Assembly: GCA_036745495.1 (NCBI GenBank)
Contig: DAIOGA010000002.1
Span: 1-64,000, forward strand
Source of the DNA: Methylopumilus sp036745495
GTDB lineage: Bacteria > Pseudomonadota > Gammaproteobacteria > Burkholderiales > Methylophilaceae
Direction: 5' to 3'
DNA: 64,000 bases
A program made the translations under genes and the position numbers. Positions within the stretch are counted from its first letter, which is position 1. Each line of letters begins with the position of its first letter. Below the pieces are notes generated by a model that worked only from the letters and a program-made list of their open reading frames with translations, did not search any database and was not told where the DNA came from. This document shows positions 1-8,282 of the stretch, in pieces.

Positions 1-651
1 TGCAATGACAAGCAGCAAAAATTCTTTATCTGAAAAAATAGTTTTATATCGATGTGTGACTGCAGCAAAAGAAAAAGAAACACGTTTTGATTGCGGCATC
101 GTTTCAGGTAAATATTTCATAGCAGCGAGCAGGGAAATTGATGCATAAAGTGCTAAAAAAATAAAAATACTATGCCAATGAATGCCTAATAAAAGACCGC
201 CGATCATGGGCGCTATTGCCGGCGCAATGCCGAACAACATTTGTATGGTTGCCATCACGCGCTGAGCCTCGGGACCTTGAAATAAATCACGCACCATAGC
301 ACGCGCAACTACATTCCCTGCCCCGCCGCCGATGCCTTGCAAAATTCGACCTAACCATAGCATTTCAACGCTGCTAGCAAATGCAGCCGTGATGGAGCCT
401 AATATAAAAATACCTAAACCAATTTTAATAGTATCAATACGGCCAATCGCGTCTGAAATAGCACCGTGAAATAAAGTCATTAACGCATAAGGAAATAAAT
501 AAAAAGTGAGGCTTTGCTGAATAGCATGAGGGGTTGTTTCTAGATCATTTGTCATCACATGAAATGCGGGTAAATAAGTATCAATAGCAAAAGGTGCTAA
601 TGCGGCCAAGCTTGCCAATACAAAGACGCGCATCATATGAGATGAATTCAT
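1..651 (-). CDS. Bcr/CflA-family MFS drug efflux transporter (C-terminus beyond window)
   Basis: The first 217 codons of a major facilitator superfamily transporter of the Bcr/CflA drug:H+ antiporter subfamily; the reading frame is open to the window edge. The start is an ATG at 651. Several hydrophobic helices are visible. The DTYLPAF segment in helix 1 matches the Bcr-type DMYLPA signature, GAISDAIGR is the loop 2-3 motif, GRILQGIGGGAG and the following RAMVRDLF are typical of this subfamily, and APAIAPMIGG is the antiporter motif C. The family expels drugs or small metabolites across the inner membrane; the substrate here cannot be read. It follows pqqE after 36 bases and could be co-transcribed with it, although a TATAAT element lies just before the start. 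Confidence 0.88.
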   Translation of the reverse strand, partial: MNSSHMMRVFVLASLAALAPFAIDTYLPAFHVMTNDLETTPHAIQQSLTFYLFPYALMTLFHGAISDAIGRIDTIKIGLGIFILGSITAAFASSVEMLWLGRILQGIGGGAGNVVARAMVRDLFQGPEAQRVMATIQMLFGIAPAIAPMIGGLLLGIHWHSIFIFLALYASISLLAAMKYLPETMPQSKRVSFSFAAVTHRYKTIFSDKEFLLLVIA

Positions 652-658
652 AGTATAG

Positions 659-664
659 ATTATA
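659..664 (-). promoter_or_regulatory. Possible -10 element for the Bcr/CflA gene, leaderless spacing
   Basis: Minus-strand TATAAT ends seven bases before the ATG at 651. A transcript from it would start at or next to the start codon. No good -35 box is visible 17 bases upstream, and no Shine-Dalgarno sequence precedes the ATG. This is a perfect -10 match in an AT-rich background, so chance is a real alternative. Confidence 0.3.
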
Positions 665-687
665 GAGTAAAGATGAAACGAATAGAC

Positions 688-1872
688 TTAAGGGGTTGCG
701 TGGAAGTCTTTAATTAAATCATTCACTTCGCCAGAAATAATTTTCTTGGAATTTTTATCATTTCTAAAAAGAATGGGTTGCGCTTGAAGTGTAGGATTTT
801 TTGCATCTTCAATCGCTTTTTCTATAATGTGATGATTAGGTGACATGCTACATACTGGGTCTGCACTCTCGGCGTCTCCTGATAATAGGAAAGCTTGGCA
901 ACGACAACCGCCCAAATCTTTCTCCTTTTCAGGACAAGTTCTGCATGGCTCTTTCATCCAGCTATCGCCTCGATAGCGATTAAATGCAGGTGAATCCTGC
1001 CATGCCCACATAAGACCTTTATCGCGAACATTTGGAAATTCAATATTAGGTAATACACGTGCTGAATGACAAGGCAACACATCACCATTGGCGGTCACAA
1101 TCATAAAGACTTCACCCCACCCATTCATACACTTTTTAGGGCGATCTGAGAAATAATCAGGCACCACAAAGAACACTTTCATTTTATTGCCGACTTTTTC
1201 TCTAAACTCATTAGTAATTTTTTCTGCGTGATCTATTTGTTCTTTAGTGGGCATCAATTGATTACGATTCACGAGCGACCATCCGTAATATTGTGTATTT
1301 GCAAGCTCTACATAATCAGCACCCAATGCTTCAGCCATTTCTAATATTTCTTTAATATGTCCGATGTTATAACGATGAATCACAACGTTTAAAACCATAG
1401 GATAACCATGACTCTTAATCATGGCTGCTACTTTTTTCTTTAATTCGAATGTTTTGGTATTGGTAATGAAGTTATTAATTTCTTCGGTAATATCATGCAT
1501 CGAGAGTTGGATATGATCCAAACCGCCCTCTTTGAAAGCTTGAATTCTTTTTTCAGTGAGTCCAACACCTGAAGTAATCAAATTGCTGTAATAGCCTAAT
1601 TTTTTAGCTTCAACTACAATTTCTTCAATGTCATCGCGAAGAAGTGGTTCTCCGCCTGAGATGCCTAATTGAAGTGCACCTAATTTTCTTGCATCACGTA
1701 AAACATTAATCCATTGCTCTGTGGATAATTCATTTTGTGTATGCTTATCGTAATCAGTTGGGTTATAGCAAAATGCACAATGAAGTGGGCATCGATAAGT
1801 AATCTCAGCTAAAAGCCATAAAGGTTGTGTATGTGTGACGGATGCTGCTACACCATTATTTTGTGTTGCCAT
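688..1872 (-). CDS. pqqE: PQQ biosynthesis radical SAM enzyme PqqE
   Basis: PqqE forms the carbon-carbon bond between the Glu and Tyr side chains of the PqqA precursor peptide, the first step of pyrroloquinoline quinone synthesis. The 394-residue length is normal. The N-terminal radical SAM motif CPLHCAFC supplies the cysteines for the [4Fe-4S] cluster, followed by a GGEPLLR segment. The C-terminal SPASM domain shows CRTCPEKEKDLGGC and later Cys residues for auxiliary clusters. It is last in pqqB-pqqC-pqqD-pqqE, 11 bases after pqqD. PQQ is the cofactor of periplasmic methanol and other alcohol dehydrogenases, which supports a methylotrophic lifestyle. The ATG at 1872 fits the family N-terminus. 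Confidence 0.97.
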   Translation of the reverse strand: MATQNNGVAASVTHTQPLWLLAEITYRCPLHCAFCYNPTDYDKHTQNELSTEQWINVLRDARKLGALQLGISGGEPLLRDDIEEIVVEAKKLGYYSNLITSGVGLTEKRIQAFKEGGLDHIQLSMHDITEEINNFITNTKTFELKKKVAAMIKSHGYPMVLNVVIHRYNIGHIKEILEMAEALGADYVELANTQYYGWSLVNRNQLMPTKEQIDHAEKITNEFREKVGNKMKVFFVVPDYFSDRPKKCMNGWGEVFMIVTANGDVLPCHSARVLPNIEFPNVRDKGLMWAWQDSPAFNRYRGDSWMKEPCRTCPEKEKDLGGCRCQAFLLSGDAESADPVCSMSPNHHIIEKAIEDAKNPTLQAQPILFRNDKNSKKIISGEVNDLIKDFHATP

Positions 1873-1883
1873 CGTATATCCCC

Positions 1884-2162
1884 TTAATTAGCTTTCTCAA
1901 TCCAAGCTTTATCGAAAGCAAATTGAATCATCGATAAAATATCTTTTTCAATACCTTCCACGTCTTTAAATTTTTCCTTTAAAGCATTCACGATGTGATC
2001 TACTGAATTTTTTCCATCCACCAAACTTAATACTTCTCCTGCACTGCCATTTAATTTCACCATACCTTCAGGAAATAAAATCACATGGGATTGCTGCGCT
2101 TCTTCCCATTGAAAACGGTGGTGTGCTGCAATCTTAAAAATATCTTGATGTGCGATCGTCAT
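1884..2162 (-). CDS. pqqD: PqqD, PqqA-binding chaperone
   Basis: A 92-residue protein of the PqqD family, a small winged-helix-like peptide chaperone that binds PqqA and presents it to the radical SAM enzyme PqqE. Family features are the hydrophobic segment around VILFPEGMVKLNGSAGEVLSL and the following DGKNSVDHIV helix. Length is typical for a free-standing PqqD. In some bacteria it is fused to PqqC; here the two are separate genes, with pqqD starting three bases after the pqqC stop codon. Tight spacing implies translational coupling within pqqBCDE. Confidence 0.95.
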   Translation of the reverse strand: MTIAHQDIFKIAAHHRFQWEEAQQSHVILFPEGMVKLNGSAGEVLSLVDGKNSVDHIVNALKEKFKDVEGIEKDILSMIQFAFDKAWIEKAN

Positions 2163-2164
2163 AA

Positions 2165-2899
2165 TTAATATTTAGGCTGTCTTAAATAATCGCGATCTTC
2201 AACTTTAATGTTGGAAGATGCGAGCATAATAGAATCGGCAATCACCCATAACACATCAAGTTTAAATTGAAGAATATCTAATGCGCGCTCTTGCATCGCA
2301 CGTGACTCGCTAAAATAATCAAGTGTAACTGATAAACCTTGCTCAACATCGCGCCTGGCTTCTGTTAAACGTTTTTTAAAATAAGAGAGGCCCTCTTCTT
2401 TAATCCATGGATAGACTTCTGGCCATGAACTAATTCTTTGTTGATGAATATGAGGTGCAAATAATTCCGTGAGCGATGAGCAGATAGATTCTTGCCATGG
2501 TCTTTGTTTTGCAAAATTAATATAGGCATCCACTGCGAATCGAACACCTGGGCTGACGTGTTTCAAAGATGTCACATCTTCTCTTGTTAAGCCAACAGCT
2601 TCAGCTAATTTAATCCAAGCTTCAATACCACCTTCAGCACCATCAACACCATCATGATCTGTAATGCGCACAATCCATTGCTTTCTTACTTCTTTATCTG
2701 GGCAATTAGAAAGAATCGCTGCATCTTTTTGCGGAATACCAATTTGATAATAAAAACGATTTAATACCCAGCATTGAAGCTGTTCTTTGGTGAGCTTTCC
2801 TTCATACATCATCACATGAAAAGGATGGTAGATATGGTAACCCTTACCTTTTTCGCGAAGTCTTTCTTCAAATTCTGCTCTTGACCAAACTTTATCCAT
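2165..2899 (-). CDS. pqqC: PqqC, pyrroloquinoline-quinone synthase
   Basis: PqqC is the cofactor-free oxidase that performs the final ring closure and eight-electron oxidation of AHQQ to PQQ in the cytoplasm. The 244-residue length and haem-oxygenase-like all-helical pattern match the family. Recognisable stretches include YHIYHPFHVMMYEG, WVLNRFYYQIGIPQKDAAIL, the DHDG segment and FAPHIHQQR, where family active-site His, Tyr and Arg residues lie. It sits between pqqB (15 bases upstream) and pqqD. The ATG at 2899 is well placed and I see no truncation. Confidence 0.97.
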   Translation of the reverse strand: MDKVWSRAEFEERLREKGKGYHIYHPFHVMMYEGKLTKEQLQCWVLNRFYYQIGIPQKDAAILSNCPDKEVRKQWIVRITDHDGVDGAEGGIEAWIKLAEAVGLTREDVTSLKHVSPGVRFAVDAYINFAKQRPWQESICSSLTELFAPHIHQQRISSWPEVYPWIKEEGLSYFKKRLTEARRDVEQGLSVTLDYFSESRAMQERALDILQFKLDVLWVIADSIMLASSNIKVEDRDYLRQPKY

Positions 2900-2914
2900 A
2901 CTTAAAGATTCCTT

Positions 2915-3832
2915 TTATAAAACAAAATCCATACCATCGTATGCGACTTCAATGCCATGCTGAGTTAGGATTGCACGCTCTTTCGAATCTTCTCTCAAAA
3001 TTGGGTTTGTATTATTAATGTGTATAAGCACTTTTTTAGCATGAGGGTAACGATCTAATACTTCAATCATGCCACCCTCACCTGATTGAGGATTGTGACC
3101 AATGTCGCGTGCTTTCTTAGTCATTAAACCCATATCGATCATTTCTGTATTGGTCCAGAAAGTACCATCCACCATAATGCAATCTGCTTTTTCAAACAAA
3201 GGGGGTAAGTGAGGTTCAATTTCACCTAAGCCTGGCGCGTAAAATAATCGCTTCTGAGTTTTCTTATCTTCAATTAACATACCAATCGTATCGCCTGGAT
3301 GCGGATTGTTTCGATGCGGTGAATATGGAGGTGCAGCACTCTTTAATGCCACTGCAGTAAATGTAAGATTTTCTATTTGAGGTATTTCAAATGAAGTTTT
3401 TCCATCGGTCGGAATTTCATGATGATTGATACCGCAATAGTGATCTAAAATATTTAGAAGTGGATTACCTGTAGTGAGATCCTGATATACCATATCTGTG
3501 CAATAGAGCTCACGTTTTTGTGTGCCCTCACGAAGCATCAATAAACCTGTGGTGTGATCAATTTGCGCATCAATAAGCACAATCGCTGAAATACCACTAT
3601 CACGAATAGCTCGACCAGGTTGTAGCGGCGGAAAATCTTGAATTTGTTGTAAGACATCAGGCGATGTATTAAAAAGAACCCAATGTATACCATCAGAACT
3701 TACACATATAGAAGACTGTGTGCGTTTTGTAGCTTTGATAGTGCCTTTTCTAAGGCCGTCACAATTTTGGCAATTACAATTCCACTGAGGAAATCCACCA
3801 CCCGCACCTGCACCTAATACATGTATATGCAT
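2915..3832 (-). CDS. pqqB: PqqB, PQQ biosynthesis metallo-hydrolase
   Basis: PqqB belongs to the metallo-beta-lactamase fold and acts as a hydroxylase on the Glu-Tyr-derived intermediate in PQQ synthesis. At 305 residues it has the usual size. It begins with the conserved MHIHVLGAGAGGGFPQWNC, and has the CNCQNC cysteines, an IDHTTGLLMLREG segment, PHRNNPHPGDTIG and a C-terminal HINNTNP, all characteristic. It is the first gene of the local pqqBCDE run. The small precursor gene pqqA, which often precedes pqqB, is not present in the 110 bases between this gene and aroF. Confidence 0.96.
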   Translation of the reverse strand: MHIHVLGAGAGGGFPQWNCNCQNCDGLRKGTIKATKRTQSSICVSSDGIHWVLFNTSPDVLQQIQDFPPLQPGRAIRDSGISAIVLIDAQIDHTTGLLMLREGTQKRELYCTDMVYQDLTTGNPLLNILDHYCGINHHEIPTDGKTSFEIPQIENLTFTAVALKSAAPPYSPHRNNPHPGDTIGMLIEDKKTQKRLFYAPGLGEIEPHLPPLFEKADCIMVDGTFWTNTEMIDMGLMTKKARDIGHNPQSGEGGMIEVLDRYPHAKKVLIHINNTNPILREDSKERAILTQHGIEVAYDGMDFVL

Positions 3833-3919
3833 AGAACCCTGTCGATGAGATTAATATTTAAATATGGAATGATACTGAGGGAAAAACACCTAATCCCATA
3901 GTGGAAATTAGCTAAAGAG

Positions 3920-3940
3920 AACTCATGAAATCCATGAGTT
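3920..3940 (-). terminator. Hairpin between aroF and pqqB, weak terminator candidate
   Basis: An exact 8-bp inverted repeat (AACTCATG / CATGAGTT) with a 5-base loop sits directly after the aroF stop codon. On the minus strand it is followed by CTCTTTAG rather than a clean T run, so it may be a partial terminator or an RNA-stabilising hairpin separating the aromatic operon from pqqBCDE. The remaining roughly 85 bases up to pqqB hold no recognisable ORF. Confidence 0.45.
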
Positions 3941-3942
3941 CT

Positions 3943-4962
3943 TTAGAGAATTTCGCGGCCAATGACTTTAGCAATACCTCTTAATTCACCCATGAGTGTA
4001 ATAAGTTCTTGAGGATTAATGGCTTGATCCGCATCACACCATGCCTCACATGGGTTAGGATGCATTTCAACTAAAAGACCATCGGCACCTGCAGCAATCG
4101 CTGCTCTAGATAATGCAGCTACCATCCATGCTTTACCGCCTGCATGAGAAGGATCAACAATCACAGGAAGATGTGTCTCTTTCTTCAATACTGGTATCGC
4201 TGTGACATCAAGCACATTACGATAATATGTTTCAAAGGTTCTAATACCGCGTTCACAGAAAATAATATTATGATTACCGCCTGCTGCAATATACTCAGCA
4301 GCCATTAGCCATTCTGAGATAGTTGCTGACATGCCACGTTTTAAAATAACAGGTACATTAACCTTACCTACTTCTTTAAGCAGTTCAAAATTTTGCATGC
4401 TTCGCGTACCAATTTGAATCACATCTACTTTATATTTCATGAAAGTATCAAGCTGTCTTGCATCCATGAGTTCAGTCACAATCGGTAAGCCTTCTTTATC
4501 AGCGGCTTTTCTGAACATCTCTAGACCTTCAACGCCTGTGCCTTGGAATGTATAAGGACTTGTACGAGGCTTGAATGCACCGCCACGCATGAGTCTTACA
4601 CCAGCAGCTTTCACAGCTTTTGCTGATTTCTCCATTTGCTCTGGCGTCTCAACTGAGCATGGACCTGAGATAATTTGAATTTGTTTCCCGCCCATAAGAT
4701 TACCTTTAATATCAATGACGGTATCTTCTTTGTGCCATTCGCGCGCAACGATTTTATAAGGTTTAACAATATGGAGCGCTTGTTCAACGCCAGGAAGTGA
4801 TTCTAAAAGTTCTGGATCAAGACTGCGTTCGTCTCCAATTGCACCAATGACTGTTCTCTCAGTACCTCGAGACACATTGGCTTCCAGTCCTTTTTCTTCA
4901 ATGCGCTTAATAACCGATTCAATTTGCTCTTCAGTCGCAGCGTTACTCATTACAATAATCAT
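3943..4962 (-). CDS. aroF: 3-deoxy-7-phosphoheptulonate (DAHP) synthase with N-terminal regulatory domain
   Basis: First enzyme of the shikimate pathway, condensing phosphoenolpyruvate with erythrose-4-phosphate. The 339-residue protein is the Thermotoga/Bacillus-like AroF type. A ferredoxin-like domain of about 70 residues (MIIVMSNAATEEQIESVIKR) precedes the barrel, and the catalytic core shows ISGPCSVE, GGAFKPRTSPY, ILKRGMSAT and IVDPSHAGGK. An AGGA lies six bases before the ATG at 4962, supporting this start. It follows pheA and hisC on the same strand, so entry to and the Phe/Tyr branch of the pathway are co-located. The N-terminal domain in relatives mediates feedback inhibition by Tyr; that role here is inferred. 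Confidence 0.95.
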   Translation of the reverse strand: MIIVMSNAATEEQIESVIKRIEEKGLEANVSRGTERTVIGAIGDERSLDPELLESLPGVEQALHIVKPYKIVAREWHKEDTVIDIKGNLMGGKQIQIISGPCSVETPEQMEKSAKAVKAAGVRLMRGGAFKPRTSPYTFQGTGVEGLEMFRKAADKEGLPIVTELMDARQLDTFMKYKVDVIQIGTRSMQNFELLKEVGKVNVPVILKRGMSATISEWLMAAEYIAAGGNHNIIFCERGIRTFETYYRNVLDVTAIPVLKKETHLPVIVDPSHAGGKAWMVAALSRAAIAAGADGLLVEMHPNPCEAWCDADQAINPQELITLMGELRGIAKVIGREIL

Positions 4963-4974
4963 GCTAAATCCTAT

Positions 4975-6069
4975 TTAAATAATCGTTTCTAGTGCCTGAA
5001 TAAATCTTTCATTTTCTTCTTTAAGACCAATGCTGACACGCAAATAATCAGGCATTTCATAATTAGCTACTGGACGGACAATAACACCCGCCTTCAATAA
5101 AGCTTCGTAGACTTGGGGGGCTTTATCTACTTTAAAGCTTATAAAGTTACCAAAAGTAGGAATAAACTCTAAATGCAACTTTTGAAATGCTGATTCTAAT
5201 TGGTTTTTTCCATTATTATTCAGTATTTTACTCTCGCTGACAAATGCATCGTCCATTAATGCAGCAACTGCAGCATCTTGTGCAAGACTGTTCACATTAA
5301 AAGGCTGTCTTACACGATTCATAAATTGAATAATTTCAGGATTAGATGCCCCGAAACCTATTCTTAATCCAGCCAATCCGTAAGCTTTTGAAAAAGTTCT
5401 TGAAATAATTAGATTGGGAAATTCGTGAAGCCAAGAAAAACTCACCGATTTATCATCATTATCTAAATACTCATCATAAGCTTCGTCTAAGACCACAATA
5501 ATATGCTGAGGAATTTTACTTAAGAATCCTTTAAGTTCATTTTTAGGGATAAGTGTGCCTGTAGGGTTATTCGGATTCGCAATAAAAATCATCTTCGTTT
5601 TTGAAGTGATTGCATCAAACATTTTTGTGAGATCATGTGAAAAATTATGAGCCGGGACTTTAACACCAACAGCGCCCATCGCTTGAGTTACAAGACTGTA
5701 TACAGCAAAAGCATGTTGAGAAAAGATAACCTCATCACCCACCTTTAAAAATGTGCGTGCAGCTAATTCAAGGATATCGTTTGATCCGTTTCCAAAAATT
5801 AAACCGTCAGGATTTAAATTAAATTTAAGGCTGATAGCAGTTTTTAATTTGAAAGCATTACCATCAGGATAACGATAAATTTCATCAATGGATTTTAAAA
5901 TTACTTCTCGAGCTTTTGGACTCATTCCCAATGGGTTTTCATTGGAAGCCAACTTTACAATAGACGACTCTTCTAGTTTGTATTCACGAGCAAGTTCGGA
6001 GATAGGTTTGCCGCCTTGGTAAGGGGCAATATCACAAATATACTTTGGAATGAGAGATTGAATAGACAT
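4975..6069 (-). CDS. hisC: Histidinol-phosphate / aromatic aminotransferase (HisC type)
   Basis: PLP-dependent fold-type I aminotransferase of the HisC family, 364 residues from the ATG at 6069; an in-frame TTG two codons upstream is less likely. Visible are ASNENPLG near the N-terminus, the PNNPTGT motif, the LDEAYDEY segment and the PLP lysine in SRTFSKAYGLAGLRIG. HisC enzymes transaminate histidinol phosphate and often aromatic keto acids too. Position between pheA and aroF suggests this copy mainly serves Phe/Tyr synthesis, but whether a second hisC exists elsewhere cannot be seen. Confidence 0.92.
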   Translation of the reverse strand: MSIQSLIPKYICDIAPYQGGKPISELAREYKLEESSIVKLASNENPLGMSPKAREVILKSIDEIYRYPDGNAFKLKTAISLKFNLNPDGLIFGNGSNDILELAARTFLKVGDEVIFSQHAFAVYSLVTQAMGAVGVKVPAHNFSHDLTKMFDAITSKTKMIFIANPNNPTGTLIPKNELKGFLSKIPQHIIVVLDEAYDEYLDNDDKSVSFSWLHEFPNLIISRTFSKAYGLAGLRIGFGASNPEIIQFMNRVRQPFNVNSLAQDAAVAALMDDAFVSESKILNNNGKNQLESAFQKLHLEFIPTFGNFISFKVDKAPQVYEALLKAGVIVRPVANYEMPDYLRVSIGLKEENERFIQALETII

Positions 6070-6115
6070 AATCAAATATTAAAAAGCCTTAAAGGCATGC
6101 TAGCGCATAAATCCA

Positions 6116-7186
6116 TTAAGTCAAATTAGATTGCGGATAGGATCCTAAGACTTTTAAGAATGAAGCTTTAGATTCGATTTCTTTAAGTGATAAAGCTACT
6201 TTTGAGTCTGTCATATGCCCTTCAACATCAACAAAGAAAACATATTCCCATAAACCAGTCTTAGAGGGTCGAGATTCAAGCTTAGTCATACTCACTTTAT
6301 TCTTTGCAAAAGGCTCAATCATAGATGCAATAGCACCTGGTTGATTTTTTGCAGCCACGATAATTGATGTTTTATCAAGGCCTGAAGGTTTAACTTCGTG
6401 ATTAGAAATTACTAGAAAACGAGTAGAGTTTTTAGGATCATCCTCGATATTTTCATTTAATACAGGGGTATTGAATAATGCTGCAGCCCGCATACTTGCA
6501 ATAGCAGCAGCACCCTTTTCTTTAGATGCAATCTTCACAGCTTCAGCATTGCTAGAAACGGATTGCAATTCAATACCTGGAGCGTGATTAAGAAGCCACT
6601 GATGACATTGTGATAATGATTGAGCATGTGAGTATATTTTTTTAATGCTCGATAAATCTTTTTCATTGCTAATTAAATTATGATGCACTGGCAAAATAAT
6701 CTCGGCACATATTAATGCGTTTGATGTGAGAAGCAAATCAAGTGTGCGGTTAATAGCACCTTCTGTTGAATTTTCAACAGGGACTACACCATAGTGTGCT
6801 TTATGTGACTCCACAAGATGAAATACTTCATCAATGCTTGAAGTTTGAATAGACACAATCGATTCACCGAATTGCTTCATAGAAGCTTCTTCGCTGAATG
6901 TGCCGAGTGGCCCTAAGAAAGCAACAGTAATTTGTTTTTCTAGGGCTCTACAATTAGACATAATGCTCTTATAGATACTTTCAATACTTTCATTTGAAAG
7001 TGGTCCTTGGTTTTGTTCAACCAAACGACGTAAAACTTGCGCTTCTCGTTCAGGTCGATAGATAACGCCATCTGTTTTTAAACTTCCAATATTTGAAGCC
7101 AATGAAGCTCTTTTAGAAATGAGCTCTAAAAGTTCATTATCGATTTTATCGATGGCATCTCTTAATTTTTTTAATTCATCCGTCAT
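6116..7186 (-). CDS. pheA: Bifunctional chorismate mutase / prephenate dehydratase
   Basis: PheA converts chorismate to prephenate and then phenylpyruvate. Domain order is an N-terminal chorismate mutase (roughly residues 1-85: LRDAIDKIDNELLELISKR, then YRPEREAQVLRR), prephenate dehydratase (about 88-270: AFLGPLGTFSEEA, then VPVENSTEGAINRTLDLL and the NSTRF segment), and a C-terminal ACT domain with the Phe-binding ESRPS motif. I use the ATG at 7186, just after the serC stop, giving 356 residues. An in-frame TTG at 7207 would overlap serC and has no family support. No leader-peptide attenuator is present. Confidence 0.95.
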   Translation of the reverse strand: MTDELKKLRDAIDKIDNELLELISKRASLASNIGSLKTDGVIYRPEREAQVLRRLVEQNQGPLSNESIESIYKSIMSNCRALEKQITVAFLGPLGTFSEEASMKQFGESIVSIQTSSIDEVFHLVESHKAHYGVVPVENSTEGAINRTLDLLLTSNALICAEIILPVHHNLISNEKDLSSIKKIYSHAQSLSQCHQWLLNHAPGIELQSVSSNAEAVKIASKEKGAAAIASMRAAALFNTPVLNENIEDDPKNSTRFLVISNHEVKPSGLDKTSIIVAAKNQPGAIASMIEPFAKNKVSMTKLESRPSKTGLWEYVFFVDVEGHMTDSKVALSLKEIESKASFLKVLGSYPQSNLT

Positions 7187-7190
7187 AAGA

Positions 7191-8267
7191 TTAATGTGAC
7201 TTTTCAAAATCTTTCATGTAATCAACCAAAGCTTGAATACCTTCAATAGGCATAGCATTGTAGATTGAAGCCCTGATACCGCCTACAAGACGATGTCCCT
7301 TTAAACCGATCATACCTAAATTTTCAGCGCCTGTTACAAAAGATGTATGTAAATCTTCATTTTGAATTCTAAAAGGCACATTCATGCGTGAACGATTTTT
7401 GATATCAATAGGATTTGAATAAAAGTCTGTTGAATCAATATAACCATATAACAATTCAGCTTTTTTAATATTGTGTTTCTCAATAACTTCAAGCCCGCCC
7501 ATCTCAATAAGCCATTCAAATACAAGGCCTGCCATATAGATACTATAGGTTGTAGGTGTATTAATCATGGATTGATTTTCGACTTGTGTTTTCCAATTAA
7601 ATACCGAGGGTGTTAATGGGGACGCAACATCTAAAAGATCATCTCTCACAATAACAATCGTTAAACCTGCGGGCCCAATATTTTTTTGTGCGCCAGCATA
7701 AATCACACCAAATTGACTAATATCGACTGGTCTTGAAAGAATATGAGATGACATATCAGCAACAACTGGAATTGTTTTGATAGAAGGCATATCGAAGTAT
7801 TCAACACCATGTATCGTTTCATTCGAACAAAAATGAACGTAAGCGGCAGATGGATCAATTTTCCAATCTTTAGGATCGGGTGCTTTTGCATAACCAATGG
7901 CTTCGGAAGAAGCCGCGATTGTCATGTCTCCAAAAGGTAAAGCATCTTGATAAGAGCGCTTAGACCAATATCCACTTACTACGTAATTAGCTTTTTTACC
8001 ATTGAGAAGATTTAAAGGCACCATGGAGTTTTGAGCGATCGCACCACCTTGCAGAAAAAGCACTTTGTAATTTTTAGGCACATTGAAAAGAGATCGAAAA
8101 TCACTTTCTACTTTTTCAATAATGGACATGTAATGTTTACCGCGATGCGACATTTCCATGACAGACATACCTGAGCCATGCCAATCAAGCATCTCAGCTT
8201 GCGCACGAAGCATGACTGACTTTGGAAGCACTGCCGGGCCTGCTGAAAAATTATAAGTACATTTCAT
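7191..8267 (-). CDS. serC: Phosphoserine aminotransferase
   Basis: SerC transfers an amino group to 3-phosphohydroxypyruvate in serine synthesis and to the analogous intermediate of pyridoxal phosphate synthesis. The 358-residue protein starts with the family signature YNFSAGPAVLP, has the GGAIAQNS loop, and carries the PLP lysine in GAQKNIGPAG. The C-terminus shows GHRLVGGIRASIYNAMP. It lies 15 bases after gyrA and directly before pheA, the common betaproteobacterial gyrA-serC-pheA order. No anomalies. Confidence 0.96.
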   Translation of the reverse strand: MKCTYNFSAGPAVLPKSVMLRAQAEMLDWHGSGMSVMEMSHRGKHYMSIIEKVESDFRSLFNVPKNYKVLFLQGGAIAQNSMVPLNLLNGKKANYVVSGYWSKRSYQDALPFGDMTIAASSEAIGYAKAPDPKDWKIDPSAAYVHFCSNETIHGVEYFDMPSIKTIPVVADMSSHILSRPVDISQFGVIYAGAQKNIGPAGLTIVIVRDDLLDVASPLTPSVFNWKTQVENQSMINTPTTYSIYMAGLVFEWLIEMGGLEVIEKHNIKKAELLYGYIDSTDFYSNPIDIKNRSRMNVPFRIQNEDLHTSFVTGAENLGMIGLKGHRLVGGIRASIYNAMPIEGIQALVDYMKDFEKSH

Positions 8268-8282
8268 GATGAACTTAAGAAA

